A stretch of 64,000 nt of DNA from a bacterium (lineage in GTDB: Bacteria > Bdellovibrionota_C > UBA2361 > RFPC01). The translations under genes and the position numbers were made by a program. Positions within the stretch are counted from its first letter, which is position 1. Every line of letters starts with the position of its first letter. The DNA lies in NCBI GenBank assembly GCA_030431715.1, contig JAUIIO010000011.1, positions 1 to 64,000 of the forward strand, given 5' to 3'. Shown here in pieces: positions 43,836-51,972 of this stretch. Below the pieces are notes generated by a model. That model had not been told where the DNA came from. It ran no database searches and was given only the letters and a program-made list of their open reading frames with translations.

Positions 43836-44606
43836 ATGTCACAAGCTGCAGAGAATTTAAAAAAGAACAATCGAAATAGAGCTCAAGATAGCTCAGGCAA
43901 AGTTGTACAGCTTTTTGAAGAAGCATCACGCTCATGCTTAACAGAACTTGAGCAAGAAGAGATGGTGCTTGAGTTCAGAATAAAAGCAAGGAAGCTGGCA
44001 CGCAGCATCTTGCGCAAGTGGAGATCGAGACTAGATCTTGAAGAGGTAGATAGTGTTGTCGATCTCTCTCTTTGTGAGGCAGTAAAGCGATTTGATCCAG
44101 ATAAAGGAGCAAGTTTTCTGACTTTTCTCTATTATCATCTGAAAGGGAACCTTGTACGTACCGTATCGGCTGCCGCGAATGCGAATCTCATCCCAGGAGC
44201 GAACTCTGATAGTGATGAAGAGCAACAAGTGCACGCCTATGACGTCGCCGAGGCGCTTACAAGTGTAGAACTCGAGAAGCCTGACGAGATGCTACTCAAG
44301 AAGGAGCTTATCAATCTAAGTCAAAATGCAAGAGATAGGCTTGATCCTCTAGAGCAGGAAGTGATTCACCGGATATACCTAGAAGGCCAGAACCTTATCG
44401 ATATCGCATCTTCGCTTGGGTATAGCCGCTGTCACATTTCACGTGTGAAGAAAAAGGCACTTGAGACTCTTAATGTCGAGATAAGCGCCAGTATGTCGCT
44501 TGAGCAGGAAGATAGAGATGTGCCAGAGCGCAAAGTTGTGCACCGTCGTAAACCTCGGTCAAAAAAATCGAGAGAGAAGCTCGAGGATGTACTAGAAGCA
44601 GCATAG
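43836..44606 (+). CDS. Sigma-70-family RNA polymerase sigma factor (FliA-like architecture)
   Basis: Region 2 is clear: VDSVVDLSLCEAVKRFDPDKG, then SFLTFLYYHLKGNLVR (the xxFxTYxxxxIRxxxxR core). Region 4 has LDPLEQEVIHRIYLEGQNLIDIASSLGYSRCHISRVKKKALETL in sections, a good helix-turn-helix. Regions 2 and 4 with a region-3-like linker and no region 1 match alternative group 3 sigma factors. A basic C-terminal tail (RRKPRSKKSREK) is unusual. The gene is next to T3SS genes and divergent from another sigma-like gene, so it probably transcribes T3SS or related genes. Confidence 0.88.
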   Translation: MSQAAENLKKNNRNRAQDSSGKVVQLFEEASRSCLTELEQEEMVLEFRIKARKLARSILRKWRSRLDLEEVDSVVDLSLCEAVKRFDPDKGASFLTFLYYHLKGNLVRTVSAAANANLIPGANSDSDEEQQVHAYDVAEALTSVELEKPDEMLLKKELINLSQNARDRLDPLEQEVIHRIYLEGQNLIDIASSLGYSRCHISRVKKKALETLNVEISASMSLEQEDRDVPERKVVHRRKPRSKKSREKLEDVLEAA

Positions 44607-44696
44607 CTGAGCTTTTCAAGGGGCTTACCCTATTTACTCACAGCTTCTAGCCTTCCACTCGGATGATACTGTATGAGATTTTGTGGCTTGGTTACT

Positions 44697-44725
44697 TTGC
44701 TTTTTCGCACTATTGTCTGTATAAG
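44697..44725 (+). promoter_or_regulatory. Sigma-70-like promoter upstream of the small membrane ORF
   Basis: TTGCTT (44697-44702) and TATAAG (44720-44725) are separated by 17 bases. The predicted start near 44732 lies just before a 22-base imperfect palindrome (44739-44760), a sensible place for a repressor site. Confidence 0.4.
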
Positions 44726-44738
44726 ATGTGCGCTGTTC

Positions 44739-44760
44739 ACTTGAAGAGTACTTCTCAAGT
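44739..44760. promoter_or_regulatory. Imperfect palindrome, possible operator
   Basis: ACTTGAAGAGTACTTCTCAA, then GT, is a near-palindrome centred in the leader between the candidate promoter and the 25-codon ORF at 44815. Confidence 0.3.
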
Positions 44761-44814
44761 TGAAGGAATGAGACCAGATTGAAGTAATGAGATCAGGATG
44801 GAGCAGGAGCTATT

Positions 44815-44892
44815 ATGGGATTGTATGAAATTATAGCCTTCTTATGTGCCGGAGTTATGGTTTTGACCATGATTTTTGGAAGTTGGTCCTAA
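44815..44892 (+). CDS. Candidate 25-residue hydrophobic membrane peptide
   Basis: AGGAG sits 7 bases upstream of an ATG that opens a 25-codon frame: it begins MGLYEIIAFLCAGVMVLTMI and ends FGSWS. It is one membrane-spanning helix with almost no polar residues. It lies 59 bases upstream of the glycosyltransferase gene on the same strand. A good ribosome site and uniform hydrophobicity suggest a real small protein, but its length makes chance possible. Confidence 0.5.
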   Translation: MGLYEIIAFLCAGVMVLTMIFGSWS

Positions 44893-44951
44893 TCGGACAA
44901 TCTCGAGCCTGATATTTCTCCACGTGCCACCGTTTATATGAGCCTCAAACT

Positions 44952-46655
44952 ATGAAATCAGGCTCGTCATCGCAGTATATCAAACTCCTTTTTGTATTTT
45001 TTATTGTTGGGTTGGGCCTGTGTGGCTTAGCTGATCTTGCAGGCTCTTCTGAAGCGAGAGAGCTAGAGGTGGTTCGCAGCGTTTTGAAAGGGGATTCAAT
45101 ACTTTTCCCCACGCGCATAGGGATGGTTCCCTCAAAGCCACCACTTATGCACTGGCTAGCAGCATCAATGATCTGGCTTACGGACCTTTCGGTAACTCCG
45201 GGTGCGGTTCGAGCGCTCTCGTTGCTGTGTGCATTCTTTCTCCTCTGGTTGACTGGCATGATTGCATCGCGAGCAGTGCCAGATTCTCGTTCTTCTGTTC
45301 CGCTCCTCTCGGTGGGAATACTGGCGACGACCTACGAATTTCAGCGCATAGCTTTTAGCGCCCGCGTTGATATGCTTTTCTCTCTTCTTGTCACGATAGC
45401 TATCGCCTCGGTACTATTCCCCGTTTATCTGCAATCACAAAACACGCCTTCTCGATCGCATCCTTGGTATTCCTTGTTTGCAATTTCAACAGCACTCGCT
45501 GTTTTAACAAAAGGGCCACTGGGGATTGTGTTTCCTCTTTTTATAAGCTGGATTTTACTTGTAGCTGCTTTCGGATGGAGAGACGCTACGATCCGTCTCG
45601 TGACGCCGAGATGGCAGTGGATTTTGTTCTTCTTGGTGGCAATGCCTTGGTATGGGTGGAGCATGTACGAGTATTCAGAGACATTTTCTTCTCGTGTACT
45701 CTTTGAGAATATCACCCGCTTCCTTGGGGGAGAGCATATTGTATCTAAACCGCTATGGTACTATATACCTTCCTATCTTCTCCGAGCCTTTCCGTGGAGT
45801 ATAATCTTTCTAGGAGCTCTTTTTACTCTTCGTCGAGACAAAAACGGAACGCGTTTCTTCAGTTCGGCTGCTAAACCTTTTCTGCTCTGGTTTCTTGTGG
45901 GATTTACACTTTTTTCACTTTCTGATGGGAAGAGGCATGCATACCTTACTCCGCTCTTTCCTGCGAGCAGCATCATTGTTGCCATGTTTCTTGACGAGAT
46001 ATACCAGAGGCTCTCAGACAATATGAAGAGATATATTCGCTTTACAGAGAGAACTCTGCCATTCTTATTCTTTTCTCTTTTGTCGTTTATTACTTCAGCA
46101 ATTGGGTATTTTGTATATATGCGTGAGTGGCATCCACAACGTGATAGGTATTGGCAGGTGGCGGAGTTTTTTACTCAACATCAGCTCTTATTTGCCTTTT
46201 TTGTAGTAGCTTCTATGCTGTACTGCGTGGTGAGTATTTCACGGCAGAAGGAACTCCCGATAGTGTTTTGGGTGACTCTTCTTACCGCAGTTGCATTTGG
46301 ACTTAATGTAGGTCTTGCCGTCAAAGCACAGATAAAGGGATATAGGAGAATGGCAGATTCTATCGGCGAAGATCTTAGTGGTTCTGGAGCACGAGGTAGT
46401 GGAGCAAGATTTGTACTGGTCAAAGACCCAGAGGATGAGTTGTTTGATCCGATCATGTTTTATTTAGACCGCACTCCTGCACTCATGAGGCCGAGAGATT
46501 CTCTAACACAACTCACCTGTGAAGATATATTTTTGACTCGGAAGGAGTTTCTCCAAGATTGGCACGTTGCTCTAGGGCGCTATAACTTCCTCTCTGATAA
46601 ACTCAATGAGGATACCAACCGGGCTATTGTGCTTGGAAAACGAAAGGACTGTTAA
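44952..46655 (+). CDS. ArnT/PMT-type glycosyltransferase (GT-C, family 39/83)
   Basis: This is an integral-membrane glycosyltransferase that would use a polyprenyl-phosphate sugar donor. About a dozen membrane segments are visible. The first periplasmic loop carries SSEARELEVVRSVLKG, equivalent to the acidic active-site loop of PMT/ArnT proteins, and then PSKPPLMHWL, the family's PPxxxWL motif. FSARVDMLFSL follows a later helix pair. A soluble C-terminal part of about 120 residues ends the protein. The acceptor is unknown (lipid A or a protein). Its stop abuts the next gene's ATG directly. Confidence 0.82.
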   Translation: MKSGSSSQYIKLLFVFFIVGLGLCGLADLAGSSEARELEVVRSVLKGDSILFPTRIGMVPSKPPLMHWLAASMIWLTDLSVTPGAVRALSLLCAFFLLWLTGMIASRAVPDSRSSVPLLSVGILATTYEFQRIAFSARVDMLFSLLVTIAIASVLFPVYLQSQNTPSRSHPWYSLFAISTALAVLTKGPLGIVFPLFISWILLVAAFGWRDATIRLVTPRWQWILFFLVAMPWYGWSMYEYSETFSSRVLFENITRFLGGEHIVSKPLWYYIPSYLLRAFPWSIIFLGALFTLRRDKNGTRFFSSAAKPFLLWFLVGFTLFSLSDGKRHAYLTPLFPASSIIVAMFLDEIYQRLSDNMKRYIRFTERTLPFLFFSLLSFITSAIGYFVYMREWHPQRDRYWQVAEFFTQHQLLFAFFVVASMLYCVVSISRQKELPIVFWVTLLTAVAFGLNVGLAVKAQIKGYRRMADSIGEDLSGSGARGSGARFVLVKDPEDELFDPIMFYLDRTPALMRPRDSLTQLTCEDIFLTRKEFLQDWHVALGRYNFLSDKLNEDTNRAIVLGKRKDC

Positions 46656-47558
46656 ATGATTCGAGCACTCTTCTTACTTATATTTGGAACACTTTTTTTT
46701 ACTTCACTTACGACACCATTTGCGTTTGAGGCTATCATAGCAATAAACGGATCCTCTCCGTGGCCCTTTTCTCGTGTATATGACCGGGTGGCTATGTTCT
46801 GGGTGCTGATACTCCTGTTGGTTCTTCGCAGGAGTTTCAGCCTTTCATCGTTAGCCAGCTATTACAATCGTAGCGATGTCGGCCGGAAATTTATGTTTCT
46901 AGTCGCAGGAGCCGCACTCTCGTTCCTTACATCCATGGCGCTGTTGCCGCTCTATGTACAGGGTGATGTTTTCTCATGGAAGGAGGTAAGCGGTCTCGAA
47001 ATCTTCTATCGAGCGCTTAAAGTCGTACCAGCGGCAATTGTTATTTCAGTGATTGAGGAGAGCTTTTTTCGTGTCGTGTTCTTTCAAAAATGTAGAGAAC
47101 ACCTTTCACTCATTTTTGCTATCTGTGTTACGAGCCTTACGTATGCCATTGTCCACTTTATCTCACCGGTAAAGTCTTGGGAGTATCCAGGCTATTCAAT
47201 ATTTGTAGGCTTTGAATATCTGTCCGCAGTTGCTGGCAGATTTCAGGCGCCCGGAGTTCTTCCAGCTGCTATCGGTCTCTTTCTGGTTGGGGCAGTGCTT
47301 TGTTTCACCATTTACCGTACTCGCTCGCTCTTTCTCTGCATTGGGCTTCATGCCGGTTGGGTGCTAGCGGTGAAGATGGCAAGTTTTGTCACTATCTCTA
47401 ATGAGAATTATGAATTTGCTCTTGGGGCGGGCAAACGTTACTTCTTAGTTTCAAAACCGCTTTCGTGGGTGCTTGTTATACTCGTCGGAATCGTTGCTGT
47501 TGTGTGTTTTCGAGTAGTGAAAAACTCGCGTGATGCGAAGACCGTGGAGAATTCATAA
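46656..47558 (+). CDS. CPBP-family intramembrane metalloprotease
   Basis: Several membrane helices contain the CPBP (Abi/CAAX protease) motifs: EESFFR (motif 1, EExxxR), TYAIVHF (motif 2, with the His ligand) and LHAGW (motif 3). CPBP proteins cleave prenylated or bacteriocin-related peptides, but many bacterial members have no known substrate. The gene follows the glycosyltransferase with no gap and overlaps rdgB by one base, so all three appear co-transcribed. Confidence 0.85.
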   Translation: MIRALFLLIFGTLFFTSLTTPFAFEAIIAINGSSPWPFSRVYDRVAMFWVLILLLVLRRSFSLSSLASYYNRSDVGRKFMFLVAGAALSFLTSMALLPLYVQGDVFSWKEVSGLEIFYRALKVVPAAIVISVIEESFFRVVFFQKCREHLSLIFAICVTSLTYAIVHFISPVKSWEYPGYSIFVGFEYLSAVAGRFQAPGVLPAAIGLFLVGAVLCFTIYRTRSLFLCIGLHAGWVLAVKMASFVTISNENYEFALGAGKRYFLVSKPLSWVLVILVGIVAVVCFRVVKNSRDAKTVENS

Positions 47559-48175
47559 TGTTACGATTTGTAATTGCTTCCTCAAATGCTGGAAAGTGTG
47601 TTGAAGTAGGAGAGCAGGCCGAAGACTTTGGTATGGTTGCCGTTTCTGCTAGCGAGATTGCGCAGGAACTGGGCCTAGCTGCGCCGCCTGATGTAGTTGA
47701 AGACGCAGACACCTATGTCGGGAATGCCGCACTTAAAGCGATTGCCTATGCGAGCTGGTGTAATTTACCGACCCTTGCAGACGATTCGGGGCTTGAGGTG
47801 GATGCTCTTTCTGGAGAGCCAGGACTCTACACCGCACGCTATGCTGGACCCGGTTGTACTCCAGCAGATAATATCGAGAAGCTTCTTAAAAATCTTTCAG
47901 GCGAGAAAAACCGAAAGGCACGTTTTTGTTGCTCTCTGAGCTTCTCCTTCAAGGAAAGTGTTGAGCTTGAGGTCACATCTTATCTTGAAGGCCAAATTGC
48001 TGAAGCGCCTTTTGGAGATGGGGGGTTTGGTTATGACCCAGTTTTTATCCCTGAAGGCTATACAGAAACACTTGCTGAGCTAAAGGCTAAAAGGATCCCT
48101 GTACAAACACATAGGGTAAAGGCTCTTACTGATATCCTCCCCAGTGTGAAGTCTTATCTTGAGCAACAATTCTGA
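47558..48175 (+). CDS. rdgB: dITP/XTP pyrophosphatase (RdgB/HAM1)
   Basis: RdgB hydrolyses non-canonical purine nucleoside triphosphates such as dITP and XTP. Signature motifs are IASSNAGK at the N-terminus (SxNxxK), TLADDSGLEVDAL and FGYDPVFIP near residue 152, with ARYAG in between. At 205 residues it has the usual length. The ATG at 47558 shares a base with the end of the CPBP gene. Confidence 0.95.
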   Translation: MLRFVIASSNAGKCVEVGEQAEDFGMVAVSASEIAQELGLAAPPDVVEDADTYVGNAALKAIAYASWCNLPTLADDSGLEVDALSGEPGLYTARYAGPGCTPADNIEKLLKNLSGEKNRKARFCCSLSFSFKESVELEVTSYLEGQIAEAPFGDGGFGYDPVFIPEGYTETLAELKAKRIPVQTHRVKALTDILPSVKSYLEQQF

Positions 48176-48227
48176 TACGTTGAGTGGGTGTTTTGACTCC
48201 TAAGTCGATGGTGATTACATTAGTGAT

Positions 48228-49469
48228 ATGCAGGAAGAAAGAGACCTTTCAGCAATAAAGCCAGTTGAGACGTTAACGTATAATAGCTCTGAGTATTATC
48301 GGCGTCTCTTTGATCCGCACTATGCAAGTTTGGTAGAGGCGGCTGAAGAGAGTGCTCTCCATCAGGGTCGTGAGCAGCTTGCAAAGCTTCACCAACTCTC
48401 ATTCTCTTCATCTACGGAAGCCTTGAAGATCTCCGCGATCTTTAGTGATGCAAATCGAGTAAATTTTAGTGACTATGATGGAACGCGAGCCCGCCTAGAC
48501 GATCTCGGCAAGGAGAGAAATGCCGCTGTTGATGCGACAACTTCAGAGCTGCTGCAGTTTGAAGAACAGGTAGGTATAGAAACAGTCAAAGTTTCCGGAC
48601 GTCCTCTCGTTTGGCCTGATATCGGTCTTTTGCAGCAGATAGATTTGTTACCGCCAATTGCGATTGGCGAAGCAGGGTCTGCGCTGGCCATTCACGGTGC
48701 TGTTTCCAGCGCGTACCAAGATTTTATCGAAGAGCGAACGGGCTATAGCAAAGAGGATCTACGTATTGAGATAGATGAGTGCTTTCGTACTCAAGACCAA
48801 GCGCCTCAATCCGCTTTATTGTCTTACCGTGTTCAGCCTCAAAGTGAGTTAACGCTTAAACTTGCCTACGATGTGCAATTCGTCCCAGAGTGTGATGGTG
48901 ATCGTGCTATTCGAGAACTTCAAGAGTCTTTGCAGGCGAAGGTCGGTAATCGCGCAAGAATTATCCAATCTCATTTTATCGAGGCTCGCACAGCGGGTGT
49001 GGGCAATACCTATAGGATCGATATTGTCCCCGGAGATAAAGCAGATGCTACAGATTATGTCGCCAATATGCTTTATGAGGCAGGGCAGCGTGTCCCATTC
49101 TTGACCGCTGGGGACAGTGGTAACGATATTTCCCTAGTTACCGCAGCGCTTAACACGGAGAGACTCTCACCGGAAGCGCTTCTTAAGCAGATACTGACAC
49201 CAACAGAAGCTGTTACCTCAAATGTTTTTATCTCGGTTGGAAATGCGCATCCTGATTTAAGATCGAAAGTTAAAAGCGAAGGGGTTAGTGCCAGTGCGCT
49301 CTATAATCGAAATGATCTATCTGGAGTTTACCTTCTTGCGGATGATCGTGGAATGGTGTCCAAGGTGTTACTCGATGACGCTGAGATGAAATCCTTTAGA
49401 GCGGATCTCCCAGAGGATCGTCACGGTCCCGAATCAATACTTAATGCATATGCATTCCTGAAATGCTGA
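48228..49469 (+). CDS. HAD-superfamily hydrolase, sucrose-phosphate-phosphatase-like
   Basis: A unique N-terminal extension of about 70 residues precedes a Cof/SPP-type HAD domain. Asp82 and Asp84 are the nucleophile and acid/base in DYDGT, motif II is VSGRPL, PGDKADATDYVANML is the motif III Lys region, and GDSGNDISLV is the Mg2+ motif. This set matches sucrose-6F-phosphate phosphohydrolases and related glycosyl-phosphate phosphatases. The substrate is unclear, and no sucrose-phosphate synthase lies nearby. The 3' end overlaps the convergent AEC transporter by 29 bases. Confidence 0.8.
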   Translation: MQEERDLSAIKPVETLTYNSSEYYRRLFDPHYASLVEAAEESALHQGREQLAKLHQLSFSSSTEALKISAIFSDANRVNFSDYDGTRARLDDLGKERNAAVDATTSELLQFEEQVGIETVKVSGRPLVWPDIGLLQQIDLLPPIAIGEAGSALAIHGAVSSAYQDFIEERTGYSKEDLRIEIDECFRTQDQAPQSALLSYRVQPQSELTLKLAYDVQFVPECDGDRAIRELQESLQAKVGNRARIIQSHFIEARTAGVGNTYRIDIVPGDKADATDYVANMLYEAGQRVPFLTAGDSGNDISLVTAALNTERLSPEALLKQILTPTEAVTSNVFISVGNAHPDLRSKVKSEGVSASALYNRNDLSGVYLLADDRGMVSKVLLDDAEMKSFRADLPEDRHGPESILNAYAFLKC

Positions 49470-50361
49470 CGTAGAGCGGGATAAGGATAGTAGAAAGGAC
49501 GGTAGAGATAAGGACGCCAGTTGCGGCCTCTGCAGTTCTCTCTCCGGTAATTGAACTAAAATTAATTGTATTTATGCCTACGGGCATTAACGAGCTTAAG
49601 ATAAAGAGGCCTTGTAATTCCGCATTCATAACTCGAAATGTGTGATTATCTATATAAACAAGGAGAAGTGTAGCTGCTGGATATATCAGGAATTTTCCTG
49701 CATTAAGAAATGCGAGGAAACGCCAATCGAAGGATATTTTAGTCATACTTCCAAATCCTAACCCGATCATTAAAAGCCCCAGTAAGCTATATGCACCCTT
49801 AAAGATCTCTGTCATAGGAGTAGTGAATTCGGGGAGTGTGAGCCCGGTGTGTGAGTATGCTATACCGAGCGCTGTAGCATAGAGAATAGGAAGCTTCAGA
49901 AATTTTTTAACAGACTCATCGAATGAGTAGATAGTTCTATTCATAATGTAAAAACCAAAGGTGTACACAGACAGGGCAACCCCTAGTGAAAAAAGCATAA
50001 AGAGTGCAACCTTTGAATCGTCATAGAGTACCAAAATAACCGGTATGCCATAGTAGCCGAGGTTCGGAGTAGAAAGGCCGAGCGCCGCTACGTGTGCTCG
50101 TGTGTCACCAAAAACTTTCTGGGCCGTTACATATGAACCTATTCCAATGATGATGCACATTGCTCCGTATATTGGTACGAGCTGAAGCTGCTTCATGGGC
50201 AGCGGGGTCGATGCCATAACAAGAAAGCAAAAAACAGGACTAATAATATAAACAATAAGTGTTGCGATTGGTCGATGCGCAATATCGAGATAGCGAGCGC
50301 CGATATAGCCCAGACTGGCACAGAAGAAGAGGGAGAGGAGTTTTAGATAAAGTACTGACAC
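49441..50361 (-). CDS. AEC-family (auxin efflux carrier-like) transporter
   Basis: A membrane protein of 306 residues with about ten helices in two inverted halves. Family features are an N-terminal helix with GYIGARYL and VYIISPVFCFL, the middle LGLSTPNLGYYGIPVILVLYDD, and the C-terminal LQGLFILSSLMPVGINT. Bacterial AEC carriers export or take up small organic acids, amino acids or peptides; the substrate here is unknown. It ends inside the 3' end of the HAD gene and lies 13 bases downstream of trmL. Confidence 0.85.
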   Translation of the reverse strand: MSVLYLKLLSLFFCASLGYIGARYLDIAHRPIATLIVYIISPVFCFLVMASTPLPMKQLQLVPIYGAMCIIIGIGSYVTAQKVFGDTRAHVAALGLSTPNLGYYGIPVILVLYDDSKVALFMLFSLGVALSVYTFGFYIMNRTIYSFDESVKKFLKLPILYATALGIAYSHTGLTLPEFTTPMTEIFKGAYSLLGLLMIGLGFGSMTKISFDWRFLAFLNAGKFLIYPAATLLLVYIDNHTFRVMNAELQGLFILSSLMPVGINTINFSSITGERTAEAATGVLISTVLSTILIPLYVSISGMHMH

Positions 50362-50374
50362 TTATATACCTCTA

Positions 50375-50839
50375 TCAACGAAGAGGCTGAAACTCAAGCT
50401 GCCGGAGTGCCTCATAAAGTACTATAGACACAGCGTTACTCAGGTTAAGGCTACGAACCTGACTAGATATTTGAGGTATTGTTAAAAGAGAGTCCGCAGG
50501 GTGATTGGCGATAAACTCTGGTCCGAGACCACGAGTTTCGCTTCCAAATATCAGTGCGTCATTTCCCGAATATTGGGCATCGCTGTATGTTCGCTTCCCG
50601 TGTGTACTGAGGAGCCAGAGATTGTCAGGCGCAATAGCTTCAATGCAATCTTCGAAGGAGTCGTGCTCCGTAAGGTTGACGTGAGGCCAGTAATCAAGAC
50701 CCGCTCTTCGAACCTTTTTCTCATCAATCTCAAATCCCATCGGGTGGATAAGGTGCAGTGAAGTATCTGTAGCCGCGCAGGTCCTAGCAATAGAGCCAGT
50801 ATTTTGTGGTATCTGAGGATGAACAAGAATAATATGCAT
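50375..50839 (-). CDS. trmL: tRNA (cytidine/uridine-34 2'-O)-methyltransferase TrmL
   Basis: TrmL methylates the wobble base of tRNA-Leu. This SPOUT protein of 154 residues has the minimal TrmL pattern: HPQIPQNTGSIARTCAAT at the N-terminus, RRAGLDYW, FGSETRGLG in the cofactor loop, and IPQISSQVRSLNLSNAVSIVLYEALRQ at the knot (quoted in parts). The ATG at 50839 matches the family start. It heads a two-gene minus-strand unit with the AEC transporter. Confidence 0.92.
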   Translation of the reverse strand: MHIILVHPQIPQNTGSIARTCAATDTSLHLIHPMGFEIDEKKVRRAGLDYWPHVNLTEHDSFEDCIEAIAPDNLWLLSTHGKRTYSDAQYSGNDALIFGSETRGLGPEFIANHPADSLLTIPQISSQVRSLNLSNAVSIVLYEALRQLEFQPLR

Positions 50840-50926
50840 TTCGTAAGAATATCTGCGTGAAAAGATGTTAGTATGTTAGCATACCGTGCTAGGTGGTTAT
50901 AGGTCTTGGAGTAAATTAATGAGGTT

Positions 50927-51673
50927 GTGAGTAAAGAAGTGAAGAAAGAGAATGCTACGCTTCTTTCAAGGAGTGATATATCAGAGGGGCTTTTCATCAT
51001 TCGCGTTAAGCCAGATTTTCCCATACCAGATTTCATACCGGGCCAATATGTGGCTCTTGGCCTCCTCACTGAAGAGAATAAGCTCATAAAACGTGCTTAC
51101 TCAATTGCGTCTAGTCCTGATCAGAAAGATCGCCTTGAGTTTTATATTGCGCGTGTGGATGGCGGAGCGTTAACGCCAAGGCTCGATAAACTCCAAAGTG
51201 GGGATCGACTGTATGTTTCTCCCAAAATCACCGGTACCTTTACACTTCAAGGAGTCCCAGCTGGAAGCCATGTTGTTTTCATTTCGACCGGTACCGGCAT
51301 AGCACCTTACATATCAATGTTAAGAACTGCTAACGTCTGGCAACACAACTGGAAGTTTATCCTGATTCATGGCGTCAGATATGAGCAAGATCTTGCCTAT
51401 AAGGACGAGCTTGAAAAGTTAGCGAAAGAGAGCGATCTGTTCCACTACTATTGTACCGTAAGTAGAGCCTCAGAAGCGTGGCAAGGGGAACGAGGATATG
51501 TCGGGAAGTTTTTAAAAGATGGAGTTGTTCAGGTAACGCCTGAGTCGAACCATCTTTTCCTCTGTGGAAATCCGGCCATGATTGATGAGCTCTCTGTCTT
51601 TCTCACACAGCGAGGGTTTAAAGAACACAAAAAAAGAAGCCCAGGAAATCTACACCTCGAAAAATACTGGTAG
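50927..51673 (+). CDS. fpr: Ferredoxin-NADP+ reductase, bacterial Fpr type
   Basis: An FAD-binding domain (GQYVALGLL, then KRAYSIASSP which binds the flavin) is followed by an NADP-binding domain (FISTGTGIAPYISML). The C-terminus is LEKYW, the aromatic end that stacks on FAD in Fpr-type reductases. At 248 residues it has the expected length. It starts with GTG at 50927. The role is electron exchange between NADPH and ferredoxin or flavodoxin. Confidence 0.92.
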   Translation: MSKEVKKENATLLSRSDISEGLFIIRVKPDFPIPDFIPGQYVALGLLTEENKLIKRAYSIASSPDQKDRLEFYIARVDGGALTPRLDKLQSGDRLYVSPKITGTFTLQGVPAGSHVVFISTGTGIAPYISMLRTANVWQHNWKFILIHGVRYEQDLAYKDELEKLAKESDLFHYYCTVSRASEAWQGERGYVGKFLKDGVVQVTPESNHLFLCGNPAMIDELSVFLTQRGFKEHKKRSPGNLHLEKYW

Positions 51674-51688
51674 CCCTTATCCATCATC

Positions 51689-51805
51689 TTTTCCTCCGCG
51701 TTCTCCGCGAGCTCCAGTGTTTATCTATTACAAGAAGCAACATAGGAGCATTAGTCGGTTGAATGGGAGTGGGACACAGGAGCTTGCGGAGAACGCGGAG
51801 GAAAA
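51689..51805. repeat. Inverted-repeat element, CCTCCGCGTTCTCCGCG family
   Basis: The left arm 51689-51720 (TTTTCCTCCGCGTTCTCCGC..) and right arm 51774-51805 are reverse complements over 32 bases with two mismatches, around a core of about 53 bases. A related shorter unit lies at 58088-58158. No gene is present. It fills the space between fpr and hsp20. Confidence 0.8.
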
Positions 51806-51972
51806 TGTTAGAATGATCTTTCAGGGTCCTTGAAAAAGTTAGAGCCCGTGATTACTTCATAGATAGAGCAAAAAAAGATCTGCATATCCTGTAAGGCGCG
51901 TAAGCGATCACGTTCATTGAGCGTAACAGGTGAGATCTGCTCAAAAATTACATCAAATTATAGGAGGACATG

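Noticed and set aside
44903-44966. Inverted pair CGAGCCTGAT/ATCAGGCTCG
   Set aside because: Ten bases with a 44-base loop spanning the glycosyltransferase start, no T-run and no other sign of function; may be chance.
51829-51845. Heat-shock sigma-32 promoter before hsp20
   Set aside because: CTTGAA is present, but the -10-like CCCGTGAT is at the wrong distance, so it is mentioned only in the gene entry.
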